Below the pieces are notes generated by a model. The model saw only the letters and a program-made list of their open reading frames with translations, had not been told where the DNA came from and did no database searches. Position numbers and translations under genes: made by a program. From Actinoplanes aureus (lineage in GTDB: Bacteria > Actinomycetota > Actinomycetes > Mycobacteriales > Micromonosporaceae), in assembly GCF_015704865.1 (NCBI RefSeq), contig NZ_JADQTO010000022.1, positions 1 through 64,000 on the forward strand: DNA of 64,000 nucleotides. The letters are read 5' to 3'. Below are positions 52,433 to 61,166 of the stretch, piece after piece (positions within the stretch are counted from its first letter, which is position 1; every line of letters begins with the position of its first letter).

Positions 52433-55400
52433 TCACCGGCGACCCGCATGCAATTGCGCTACCTGCTCGGCGCTGAGCTCGGAGCCGTACAGCCGGAAGT
52501 CGTCGATCAACCCGTCGAACCTCGGGTCTCCCCAACTCGTCCCGCCGACGAAGTTGGCCGTGGTGTTGCCGCCCACGCCCACGTCGCCGATGTTGATGGG
52601 GAAATCGGTACGGATGGCCTGCTGGACGCCATTGAAGTAGATCTTCCCGGTCGAGCCGTTCATCGTGAACACCACATGCGTCCACTCGTTCAGCGGCAGG
52701 TCTCTGCCCGCACCGAGAGTGAGCCGCTCCTGTGCTGCCACTCCCGGTGCCTTGAAGGTGGCCCCGAACCCGGTGGTTCCGCCGTTCGTGGCCGACTGGA
52801 GCAGGAAGAACGTGTCCGTGCTGCTGCCGATCTGCACCAGCGGCACCCAGTTCGGAAGCGCGTCCGGGCGGGCCCAGAAGGACACGGTGAACTGTTCGTC
52901 CAGTCCGGCTTCGATGTTGTCAGGCAGCCGGACCTGGTTACCCGAGTCCGCCGGACCGCCCGGCAGCGACACCGCGCTGCCTGATCGGCCTGCGGCCCAG
53001 CCCGTCGTACCCAGCAGGGAGGCCGCGCCGATCGTCGACTTGGCTCCGCTGTTGCCGGCGGAGGTGCCGGTGTTCTCGTCGAAGGTGTAGCGGACGGCGA
53101 CGCCTTCGTTGTACATCGCGGCCACGTCGGCCGCGCTGAGCGCGGACGTGAATACGCGTACGTCATCCATCAGGCCGTCGAACGCGGCGTCCCCGTACCC
53201 GTTGCGGCCCAGCCAGTTGTTGGCTGTCGGACCGATGGCGCTCATGTCGATCGTCAGGTCGGTACGGGTCGCGATCGCCTCACCGTTGAGGTAGAGCGTG
53301 CCGACCGATCCCTGGCGGGTGAAGGCCACATGGTTCCACTGGTTGGCGGCCACGTCCCGGACCGGAGTGGCGTAGACCCTCTCCTCGGGGCCGGTCTTCG
53401 CCTTGAAGGTGGCGGCGAGCCCGGTGCTGCCTCCCGCCTGGGTCTGCATCTGGATCTGGAAGTAGCTCCCGGCCGAGCCGAGTCCGTCACCGATGTGGAA
53501 CAGGCCGGTCCAGTTGCTCTTGGTGTCGGGGCGTACCCAGAACCCGGTGGTGAAGTTCGCCGCGTTCTGCAGCAGGTTGTCCGGCAGGTCCACCGCGTTC
53601 GCGGTGCTGCCGCCGGGCAGGTTGACCGCCTTGCCGATGACACCGTTGGCCGACCAGCCCGTGGTCCCGGTCAGGATGGCGGCTCCCGGCCCGCCGGCCG
53701 GTCCGGTGTTGGCGGCCGAGGTGCCCGTACCCTCCTCGAACTCCCAACGAGCGGCGACGCCGGGGTTGCCGGGGTCCACCGGTCCGTCATCGCCGACGAC
53801 CACCAGGTCGTCGACCATCAGGCCGGCGCCGGTCCCGGAGCCCTTCAGGGTGAGCGTCGCTGAGCTCGACGCGGCCGTGAAGGTGCCGACGTACTTGCCG
53901 TAGGCGGCCGTCGAGGGCAGGGCGGTCGTGGCGGTGAGGGTGGCGTTCAGGTTGCCGACCGTCAGTGCGGCGGTCGCTGAGCCGGCCCCGGAGGCGGACC
54001 GGCTGTCTCGTGCGTAGCGCAGCGAGACCCGGTACGTGCTGCCGGTGGTGAGATTGCCGACCGTGCGCCGGATATTGCCCGCGTTGCCCAGACCGAGCTG
54101 GTAGCCGGTGAGGCCGAGACCGCCCTGACCAGCGACGGTGCCACGGACGAGCTGGACCTGGCTGTCGACCGTCCACGGGGACATCCGGCTGTTGCCCGGG
54201 GCGACGTCGACGGTTGCCGGCGGCGTGTTGGTACGCCACTCGGCCGGCACGCGCGGGTACTCGAACTGGTCGACGATCCGCGGGTTCAGCTGGGTCAGCT
54301 TCACCGTGGGGTCGACCTTCAGGATCTTCGCGACCGACGGGGTGCCGGAAGCGTCCCAGACGAACAGCATGTACGAACCGGGCGGCGCGTACGTGCCGTT
54401 GGCCGGCGCGGTGATGTTGACCGTGCCGCCGGACTGGCTGAATGCCAGGTCCTGGAAGTTCTGGTCGTTGTTGAATCCGTGCGTCACCGAGCCGTTGCGG
54501 ACCAGCGTGACGCGGGAGACGGTGCCGGACGCGGTGATCGAGAAGTTGCCGTTGTAGCCGATCTTCGCGGGCGCCGTGTTGATCACCGGTCGCGGGGCGG
54601 GCTGGTCGCCGTTGAACAGGTACGACGGGGAGTAGTACTCAACGTCCGTGTAGTTGCGCGGACCGGGAGCACCGCCGCCGCCCATCATCACGCGACCGTC
54701 CGGTAGCAGCAGGGCCGCCGAGTGGTAGAGCCGAGCGTGCGCGTGCGGCACGGCGACCTCGCTCCAGACGCCGGTGTCCGGGTCCCAGATCTCGGCGTTC
54801 GTGACGTATCCGCCGCCACCGTTGTTCTCGCGGCCGCCACCGGTCACGAGCACGTCGCCGTCGGGCAGCACCGTCGAGGTGGCCCAGTGGCGCTGGTACT
54901 TCATCGGGTTGGTCGCACGCACGACCGGGCTGGCCGTACCACCGGTGATGTCGACCGTGAAGCCGGCGCGAGCGCCGTCCGGGCCTCCCCCGTTGCCCCA
55001 CCAGCCGCCGCCGACCTGAAGGATCTTGCCGGGGCGATACATGGTGGCCGTGGACGTGGCACCGACCGGGTTGCCGTTGGCGCCCTGGTTGGCGATGGCG
55101 GTGGGCAGCGTGCCACGCAGCACCAGCTGTCCGGTGCCGTTGTTGCCGGCGGGGTTGAGCTCGAACATCTGGGTGCCGCTGATGTTGAACAGGGTCCCGC
55201 TGCCCGGCGCGACGAAGGCCCGGGGGTACCACCAGCGGTTCTCGTCCTGGCCGGCGTGGTCGGACCCGCCGTCGCCGTACGCCGCCGGGCTGCGGGCGCC
55301 GTCGAGCGTCTTCCAGCCGGAGCCCGACTCCGGGGTGTAGATCTCCGGGGTGAGCACGCCGGGTCCGCCCGGTCCGCCACGCAGGCTGCCGCCCTGCACG

Positions 55401-56740
55401 ACGATGTCGCCGTTGGGCATGGTGGTGCCGGTCGGGTACCACCGGGGGTAGTTCATGGGCGCCTCGTTCTGCAGCCCGTTGTTGGTGGTGTAGCTGGTGA
55501 CGCCGATGGCGGCGTCGTTCGGGGCGTTGCCGCCGAGGTTGTCGTCACCGCCGACCGTCATCGTGGAGTGATCGTGCGGGTTCTGCACCTGCATGGAGCA
55601 GAACAGGTCGGTGTACGTGACGTTCGGCAGGATGCCGGCGCGCAGGTTCGCCAGGGTGCGTGCCTGGGCGGGATCCCAGACGTCGACCTCCATCTGGCCG
55701 CCCTGGGTGATCGAGTCGTTGCCGGTCCAGTCGTACGGCGTGGTGTCGTTGCCCCAGCCGCCGACGCTGCCGAAGGACTGCACCTTGCCGTCGGAGGTCA
55801 GCGCCATGTTGATCGGCATCAGCGGCCACGGCGTGACGCTGCTCCAGGCACCGCCGCGGTCCTTCGTGGGCGGTGAGCAGTCGGCGGCGAGCAGGCCGGC
55901 GGCGTACGCGAGGCCGTTCTTCATCTGGGCGCGCATGTAGGACTCGGCGTAGGCGGTGCCTTCGTGTCCCATCGAGGTGTACCAGGACCGGCCGGAGTCG
56001 ATCTTCTGGCACCAGGTGACCGGGTGCAGGGTGCCCTGGCGGCCGCCGCCGTAGGAGGCTTCGTCGGCCGTGATCAGGGTCCGGACGTTGGGCGCCGGGT
56101 TGACGACCCAGTCGTACCATTCGTCGCTGCGCGAGATCGTGGTGGGCACGCCCTGGGTGAGCGGGTGGCTGGTGTCGCGGACGACCACGGTGCCCGGCCG
56201 GACGCCGGGGTTCTCCGGGTGTCCCTCGGAGACCGCGCCGACCAGGCGGGCGTAGAACGGGTTGACGTCGTGCTCGCTCTCACCGACCGACCAGCCGGTG
56301 TAGTGCAGGCCCATGAAGCCGCCACCGCCACGGATGTAGGCCTCGAGCGCGGAGCGCTGCGCCGCGTTGAACAGCACACCGCCGGTCTGCGCGAAGACGA
56401 CGGTGTCGCGGGCGGCGAGGTTCGCCGTGGTGAAGACCGCGGGGTCGTCGGTCTCCTGGATCTCGACCGGCTGGCTGTACTGCGTGCCGAGCTGGTTGGC
56501 CAGGTCGCGGACGGCCTGCCGCGCCTGCACGTTCGAGGCGTGGAAGTTGGGCTTGTAGAACAGCAGCACGTTGAGCCGCCCGTCATCGACGGCGGCCGCT
56601 CGGGCGCCGGCTTCGGCCGCGGCGGGGGACGCCGACCCGGCAACCAGCGACAGCGCGACGAACGCTGCGACGACGGGGACGAGCAGCCCTCCGAACAATC
56701 GATCAATACCGGCGAATAAGGGGAAGCGGGGCACTTTCAT
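52433..56740 (-). CDS. Secreted multidomain enzyme: ThuA, galactose/glyoxal oxidase-like radical copper oxidase, CBM-like and two LamG domains
   Basis: This 1435-aa exported protein has these domains in order. A signal peptide (about residues 1-44). A ThuA-like domain (about 54-290, GGGGFMGLHYTGW, SEHDVNPFY). A Kelch-type galactose/glyoxal oxidase domain (about 300-700). The DUF1929 C-terminal sheet (about 735-835). A carbohydrate-binding-like sandwich (about 850-1000). Two LamG/concanavalin-like domains (about 1003-1213, 1215-1435). Likely copper ligands and the radical centre of AA5 enzymes are visible: Cys in DLFCSMQVQ, Tyr in NYPRWYPTG, Tyr-His in ARLYHSAALL, and His in VTHGFNND. It would oxidise alcohols or aldehydes of bound glycans to give H2O2. 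The start has GGGAG upstream. Confidence 0.85.
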   Translation of the reverse strand: MKVPRFPLFAGIDRLFGGLLVPVVAAFVALSLVAGSASPAAAEAGARAAAVDDGRLNVLLFYKPNFHASNVQARQAVRDLANQLGTQYSQPVEIQETDDPAVFTTANLAARDTVVFAQTGGVLFNAAQRSALEAYIRGGGGFMGLHYTGWSVGESEHDVNPFYARLVGAVSEGHPENPGVRPGTVVVRDTSHPLTQGVPTTISRSDEWYDWVVNPAPNVRTLITADEASYGGGRQGTLHPVTWCQKIDSGRSWYTSMGHEGTAYAESYMRAQMKNGLAYAAGLLAADCSPPTKDRGGAWSSVTPWPLMPINMALTSDGKVQSFGSVGGWGNDTTPYDWTGNDSITQGGQMEVDVWDPAQARTLANLRAGILPNVTYTDLFCSMQVQNPHDHSTMTVGGDDNLGGNAPNDAAIGVTSYTTNNGLQNEAPMNYPRWYPTGTTMPNGDIVVQGGSLRGGPGGPGVLTPEIYTPESGSGWKTLDGARSPAAYGDGGSDHAGQDENRWWYPRAFVAPGSGTLFNISGTQMFELNPAGNNGTGQLVLRGTLPTAIANQGANGNPVGATSTATMYRPGKILQVGGGWWGNGGGPDGARAGFTVDITGGTASPVVRATNPMKYQRHWATSTVLPDGDVLVTGGGRENNGGGGYVTNAEIWDPDTGVWSEVAVPHAHARLYHSAALLLPDGRVMMGGGGAPGPRNYTDVEYYSPSYLFNGDQPAPRPVINTAPAKIGYNGNFSITASGTVSRVTLVRNGSVTHGFNNDQNFQDLAFSQSGGTVNITAPANGTYAPPGSYMLFVWDASGTPSVAKILKVDPTVKLTQLNPRIVDQFEYPRVPAEWRTNTPPATVDVAPGNSRMSPWTVDSQVQLVRGTVAGQGGLGLTGYQLGLGNAGNIRRTVGNLTTGSTYRVSLRYARDSRSASGAGSATAALTVGNLNATLTATTALPSTAAYGKYVGTFTAASSSATLTLKGSGTGAGLMVDDLVVVGDDGPVDPGNPGVAARWEFEEGTGTSAANTGPAGGPGAAILTGTTGWSANGVIGKAVNLPGGSTANAVDLPDNLLQNAANFTTGFWVRPDTKSNWTGLFHIGDGLGSAGSYFQIQMQTQAGGSTGLAATFKAKTGPEERVYATPVRDVAANQWNHVAFTRQGSVGTLYLNGEAIATRTDLTIDMSAIGPTANNWLGRNGYGDAAFDGLMDDVRVFTSALSAADVAAMYNEGVAVRYTFDENTGTSAGNSGAKSTIGAASLLGTTGWAAGRSGSAVSLPGGPADSGNQVRLPDNIEAGLDEQFTVSFWARPDALPNWVPLVQIGSSTDTFFLLQSATNGGTTGFGATFKAPGVAAQERLTLGAGRDLPLNEWTHVVFTMNGSTGKIYFNGVQQAIRTDFPINIGDVGVGGNTTANFVGGTSWGDPRFDGLIDDFRLYGSELSAEQVAQLHAGRR

Positions 56741-56802
56741 AAGAGCTCCCTGAGGTTCGGCTGACATGGCGGCGAGGACGGTCGCCGCCATGGTGGGCCT
56801 GA

Positions 56803-56831
56803 ACGTATGACGCCCATGAATGCATAGTCAA
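56803..56831 (-). promoter_or_regulatory. Probable promoter of the secreted ThuA-oxidase gene
   Basis: On the minus strand TTGACT (-35) and ATACGT (-10) are 17 bp apart, about 63 bp before the ATG at 56740. The surrounding AT-rich stretch is unusual for this window. Confidence 0.45.
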
Positions 56832-56864
56832 GAACCGTGTCTATATACAAGAACTCAAGTTACT

Positions 56865-56886
56865 TCAGTTCTCATATGAGAACTGA
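56865..56886. promoter_or_regulatory. Perfect 22-bp palindrome upstream of the promoter
   Basis: TCAGTTCTCAT is followed directly by its exact complement. It lies about 35 bp upstream of the -35 box of the ThuA-oxidase gene, and it lies just downstream of the kinase gene's terminator. It is a probable regulator site. Confidence 0.6.
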
Positions 56887-56890
56887 GTCC

Positions 56891-56927
56891 AAACAAGGGT
56901 GGGCCCCAGTGGGACCCACCCTTGTTT
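56891..56927 (-). terminator. Hairpin terminator after the sugar-acid operon
   Basis: A 13-bp perfect stem (AAACAAGGGTGGG) with an 11-base loop begins 7 bp after the stop of the KDG kinase gene (minus strand). Confidence 0.75.
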
Positions 56928-56934
56928 GATCGAC

Positions 56935-58032
56935 CTATCGGCGCACGCGAGCGCTACCACCACCGGCGAGCGCCCGGACTTCCTCCCGGGTCGCCATCGA
57001 GGTATCGCCCGGCGTGGTCATCGCGAGCGCGCCATGAGCGGCACCGAGCTCCAGACAGGCCTGCAGCTCCTCGCCCTCGAGCAGGCCGTAGATCAACCCG
57101 GAGGCGAACCCGTCACCGCCACCGACCCGGTCGAAGATGCCGAGGTGGTCACGCGCAACCGAGGACAGCACACCCGTCTGCGGCGACCAGGCGATCGCCT
57201 GCCAGTCGTTGTCGCTGGCGCTGTGGACCGTCCGCAGCGTCGTCGCCACGATCGACAGCCACGGCATCTTGCCGGCCACCGTGCTGACCATCTGCGCGAA
57301 GCTGTCGATCGGCAACGCCCGCAGATGCTCGTCGACGTGCTCGACGTCGAACCCGAGCGCGGCGGTGAAGTCCTCCTCGTTGCCGATCATCACGTCCACG
57401 TGCCGGGCCAGCCTGGTGTTGACCTCACGCGCCACCTCGGTGCCGCCGATACCGGCCCACAGGCTGGGCCGATAGTTGAGGTCGAAGGAGACGACGGTGC
57501 CGTGGCTCTGCGCGGCGGCCATCGCCTCCTCGGCCACGGCGGCCGCGTTCTCGGACAGGGCGGCGAAGATGCCGCCGGTGTGCAGCCAGCGGACACCCCG
57601 CCGGCCGAACAGGTCGTCCCAGTCGATCGTGCCCGGTCGCACGTTGGCGATCGCCGTGTTGGCGCGATCGGACACCCCGACCGCACCGCGCACCCCGAAG
57701 CCGCGCTCGGTGAAATTGAGCCCGTTGCGCACCGTGCGGCCGATCCCGTCGTACTTCTCCCAGCGGATCAGAGAGGTGTCGACGCCGCCCTGCATCACGA
57801 GGTTCTCGACCAGACGGCCGATCTCGTTGTCCGCGAGCGCGGTCACCACCGCGGCCCGGTGCCCGAACACCTTGCGCATCCCGCGGGCGACGTTGTACTC
57901 GCCGCCGCCCTCCCACACGTCGAACCGGCGGGCGGTACGGACCCGGCTCTCACCGGGGTCGAGCCGCAGCATCACCTCGCCCAGTGCCACGATGTCGAAC
58001 TCGCAGTCGGCGGCCGGACGTAACTCGATCAT
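56935..58032 (-). CDS. kdgK: PfkB-family sugar kinase, probable 2-keto-3-deoxygluconate kinase
   Basis: This 365-aa ribokinase-family protein shows the N-terminal motif GEVMLRLDPGESRVRTA, GGGEYNVARGMRKVFG (substrate-binding GGxxxN) and the ATP/catalytic motif FDRVGGGDGFASGLIYGLLEG with the base aspartate. The neighbouring KDPG aldolase makes 2-keto-3-deoxygluconate the likely substrate, giving KDPG. The ATG at 58032 overlaps the aldolase stop by four bases. It is the last gene of the operon and is followed by a hairpin terminator. Confidence 0.87.
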   Translation of the reverse strand: MIELRPAADCEFDIVALGEVMLRLDPGESRVRTARRFDVWEGGGEYNVARGMRKVFGHRAAVVTALADNEIGRLVENLVMQGGVDTSLIRWEKYDGIGRTVRNGLNFTERGFGVRGAVGVSDRANTAIANVRPGTIDWDDLFGRRGVRWLHTGGIFAALSENAAAVAEEAMAAAQSHGTVVSFDLNYRPSLWAGIGGTEVAREVNTRLARHVDVMIGNEEDFTAALGFDVEHVDEHLRALPIDSFAQMVSTVAGKMPWLSIVATTLRTVHSASDNDWQAIAWSPQTGVLSSVARDHLGIFDRVGGGDGFASGLIYGLLEGEELQACLELGAAHGALAMTTPGDTSMATREEVRALAGGGSARVRR

Positions 58033-58649
58033 GACGCTGCTCCCTGCAGGCCTGCGCACCTCGCGGTGACCTCGTCCCACTTGCCGGCAGCCAACAGGTC
58101 GGGCGCCACCATCCAGCTCCCACCGACGGCGGCGACCGCCGGGTGGGCGAGGTACGCCGGCGCGTTCTGCGCCGTGATCCCCCCGGTCGGGACGAACCGG
58201 ACCTGGGGAAACGCCGCCGACAGAGCCTTGACCGTGGGCAACCCGCCGCAGGCCTCGGCCGGGAAGAACTTGACCGTGTTCAGACCGAGATCCAGCGCCG
58301 CGATGATCTCGGTGGCGGTGCTGACCCCGGGGATCACCGGCAGATCGAGCGCCTGGCAGCGGCGCACGACCTCGGCACTGAGCCCCGGCGAGACGATGAA
58401 CCGGGCACCCGCCTCATGGGCGAGGTCGACCTGCCGGGCCGAGATGACCGTGCCGGCCCCCACGACCAGGTCAGCGCGCTGGGCCAGCCGGCGCAGGACC
58501 TGCGCCGCCTCCGGTGTGCGGAAGGTGGCCTCCGCGATCGGCAGGCCGCCGGCGACCAGGGCCGCGCCGAGGTCGTCGGCGGACGCCGGATCGTTCAGGA
58601 CGACGACCGGCACCACCCGGTGCCCCTGCAGGACGTCGGTGACGCTCAT
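58029..58649 (-). CDS. eda: KDPG / 4-hydroxy-2-oxoglutarate aldolase
   Basis: This 206-aa class I aldolase is of the Eda type. The Schiff-base lysine is in LNTVKFFPAEACGG and the catalytic glutamate in IAEATFRTPEA; GAGTVISA, IPGVSTATEI and VPTGGI are the other barrel motifs. It splits KDPG into pyruvate and glyceraldehyde 3-phosphate. It lies between the aldehyde dehydrogenase and the kinase, overlapping both by ATGA. Confidence 0.92.
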   Translation of the reverse strand: MSVTDVLQGHRVVPVVVLNDPASADDLGAALVAGGLPIAEATFRTPEAAQVLRRLAQRADLVVGAGTVISARQVDLAHEAGARFIVSPGLSAEVVRRCQALDLPVIPGVSTATEIIAALDLGLNTVKFFPAEACGGLPTVKALSAAFPQVRFVPTGGITAQNAPAYLAHPAVAAVGGSWMVAPDLLAAGKWDEVTARCAGLQGAAS

Positions 58650-60142
58650 CGCAGCTCGGCGATGACGGTCTTGAGCTCGGTGTAGTCGTCCAAACCGAAC
58701 GATCCGAGCTCGCGGCCCCAGCCCGACTGCTTGAAGCCACCGCGCGGCAGGGTGACGTCATCGGCGTGCCACGTGTTGAGCCACACCGTGCCGGCCCGCA
58801 GACGGGCACCGACGCGGTGCGCCGTACCGATGTTGTTCGACCAGACGCCGGCGGCGAGCCCGTACACCGTGTTGTTCGCGGCCGCGACCACCTCGTCCTC
58901 GGTGTCGAACGGGATCGCGGTCACTACCGGGCCGAAGATCTCGTCGGTCTGCACCGCCATCTGCTCGTTGACCGAGGTGATGAGCGTCGGCGCCACGAAG
59001 AAGCCGCGGTCACCGACCGCGTCGGCACTTCCCGCGTTCAGGACGGCGCCCTGCTCCACCGCCCCGCGGATGTACCCCAGCACCTTCTCGTGCTGCTCCT
59101 GCGAGACGAGCGGACCCATCTGCGAACTCGGGTCGAAGCCGTCGCCCACCTTGATCGCGCGCGCGGCCGCGGCCACACCCTCGACGACCCGGTCGAAGAC
59201 GCCACGCTGGACGTAGAGGCGCGAGCCGTTGACGCAGCACTGCCCCTCGTTGAAGTAGCCACCCAGCACCGCACCGGCGATCGCGGCGTCGATGTCGGCG
59301 TCGTTGAAGATGATGTTGGGAGCCTTGCCGCCGAGCTCGAGGGAGACCTTCTTGAGGTTGACCGAGGCGGCAGTGGCGATCTTCTTGCCGACCTCGGTGC
59401 TGCCGGTGAAGGCGACCTTGTCGACGCCGTGGTGGTCGACCAGCGCGGCCCCGGTGTCACCGAAGCCGGGCAGGACGTTCACGACGCCGGCCGGCACGCC
59501 CGCCTCGAGCAGCAGCTCACCGAGGCGCAGCGCGGTCAGCGGAGTCTGCTCGGCCGGCTTCAGGATGACGGTGTTGCCCGCCGTGATCGCCGGGACGATC
59601 TTGAAGCAGGCCATCAGCAGGGGGAAGTTCCACGGCACGATGCCCGCGACGACGCCGACCGGCTCGCGGCGGGTGTAGGCGTGGAACTCGCGGCCCGGCA
59701 CGGACATCGGGATGGACGTGCCTTCCATCTTGGTCGCCCAGCCCGCGAAGTAGCGGAACAGCTCGGCGGAGACCGCGATGTCACCGTCGCGGGCCGCTTC
59801 CACGCGCTTGCCGTTGTCGAGGGCCTCCAGCTGGGCGAACTCGTCGGCGTGCGCCTCGATCAGGTCGCCGATGCGCCACAGCAGGTGGGAACGGTCACGC
59901 GGGGTCATCTTCGACCACGCAGAGCCGGACTCGAACGCCGCGCGAGCCGCCACGACCGCGCGATCTACGTCGACACTCGACGCGTACGCGACCTGAACCA
60001 GCTCCTCCTCGGTCGACGGGTTGACGGTGGCGAAGGTTCGGCCGTCCTTCGCGTCGACCCAGTCGCCGTCGATCAGCAGCTTCTTGGGTGCGGACAGGAA
60101 CGAGCGGACGGCGGGCAGCAGAGCGGAGTTCTCGTAGGGCAT
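58646..60142 (-). CDS. NAD(P)-dependent aldehyde dehydrogenase
   Basis: This is a 498-aa ALDH. The catalytic glutamate is in LELGGKAPN, the nucleophilic cysteine is in EGQCCVNGSR, and the cofactor-binding FTGSTEVGK and the proline/asparagine PWNFPLLMACFK motif are present. It resembles the betaine/alpha-ketoglutarate-semialdehyde dehydrogenase group. In this operon it would oxidise a sugar-derived aldehyde. The start is ATG 60142 with GGAAGG upstream; 28 bp separate it from the permease gene. Confidence 0.9.
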   Translation of the reverse strand: MPYENSALLPAVRSFLSAPKKLLIDGDWVDAKDGRTFATVNPSTEEELVQVAYASSVDVDRAVVAARAAFESGSAWSKMTPRDRSHLLWRIGDLIEAHADEFAQLEALDNGKRVEAARDGDIAVSAELFRYFAGWATKMEGTSIPMSVPGREFHAYTRREPVGVVAGIVPWNFPLLMACFKIVPAITAGNTVILKPAEQTPLTALRLGELLLEAGVPAGVVNVLPGFGDTGAALVDHHGVDKVAFTGSTEVGKKIATAASVNLKKVSLELGGKAPNIIFNDADIDAAIAGAVLGGYFNEGQCCVNGSRLYVQRGVFDRVVEGVAAAARAIKVGDGFDPSSQMGPLVSQEQHEKVLGYIRGAVEQGAVLNAGSADAVGDRGFFVAPTLITSVNEQMAVQTDEIFGPVVTAIPFDTEDEVVAAANNTVYGLAAGVWSNNIGTAHRVGARLRAGTVWLNTWHADDVTLPRGGFKQSGWGRELGSFGLDDYTELKTVIAELR

Positions 60143-60170
60143 GGTTGCCTTCCGTAGGTTGTGGGTGGAG

Positions 60171-61166
60171 CTACTTGATGATCGAAACTCGTGACCGGTC
60201 GAGGGTGAGCGCGACGGCGACGACGATGATCGCGCCGTACAGGATCTGCTCGTAGGCCGATGGCACACCGACGATCGGCAGCCCGACGCGCAGCAGCGTC
60301 ACGACGAGCGCGCCGGCGAGGCTGCGCCACACGCTGCCGTGACCACCGGTGATCGCGGTGCCGCCGACGACGATCGCCGCGACCGCCGGCAGAAGGAGGT
60401 TGTCGGCCATGGTCGGGCCGCCGCTGAACTGACGGGAGACCAGCATGACAGCGGCCAGCCCGGCACAGGCACCGGAAACGCAGAACGCGCCGATCTTGAC
60501 CAGGTCGACAGGCGTGCCGGCCAGCCGTGCGGCCGACTCGGAGTAGCCGGTCGCGGAGATCCAGCTCTGCAGCGGGGTCACCTTGAGGACCACAGCGATC
60601 AGAGCGACGACGATGACCGCCACCGCGAACGACATCGGCACGTAGCCGGCGACATAGAGGTCGAGCCACTTGACCGGCGAGTCGTCCACGACCCGTACGG
60701 TGCCGGCGCCGGAGACGACGAGGGCGACCGCGGACAGGATGCTCAACCCGCCCAGGGTGACGATGAACGACGGGATCCGCAGCAGCACATGCGCCGTACC
60801 CTGCACCGCGCCGATCGCCGCCGCCACCACGATGACAACCGGCGTGGCCAGCCCACCCAGGTCCGGCAGCCACAGGGCCAGCAGGACTGTCGACAGCGAC
60901 GCGAGCGCCGCGATGGAAAGGTCGATGCCACCGCAGAGGACGACGAGCGTCGCCCCTGCGGCGAGCACGATCAGCGGTGCGGCGGTCCGCGCCGCCGCGG
61001 TCAGGCTGCGCTGCGTCAGGAAATCCGGGTCGGCGATGGTCAGCGCGGCCACCAGCGCGACCAGGGCGATGAGCGGCATGAACCCGGTGAGCCGCTCAAC
61101 GGGACGGGGCCCGCTCTTGACGGTGGCGGGTTCGGTGGCCGGTCTCACGGCGACGGGAGTGCTCAC
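60171..61166 (-). CDS. Ribose-type ABC transporter permease (second permease)
   Basis: This 331-aa RbsC-like permease has about nine spans and the family motifs GATLVVLCGGIDLSIAAL and TPVDLVKIGAF, plus PAVAAIVVGGTAITGGHGSV near the end. It starts at a GTG (61166) that overlaps the ATPase stop as GTGA. It forms a heterodimer with the other permease of the operon. Confidence 0.88.
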   Translation of the reverse strand: MSTPVAVRPATEPATVKSGPRPVERLTGFMPLIALVALVAALTIADPDFLTQRSLTAAARTAAPLIVLAAGATLVVLCGGIDLSIAALASLSTVLLALWLPDLGGLATPVVIVVAAAIGAVQGTAHVLLRIPSFIVTLGGLSILSAVALVVSGAGTVRVVDDSPVKWLDLYVAGYVPMSFAVAVIVVALIAVVLKVTPLQSWISATGYSESAARLAGTPVDLVKIGAFCVSGACAGLAAVMLVSRQFSGGPTMADNLLLPAVAAIVVGGTAITGGHGSVWRSLAGALVVTLLRVGLPIVGVPSAYEQILYGAIIVVAVALTLDRSRVSIIK

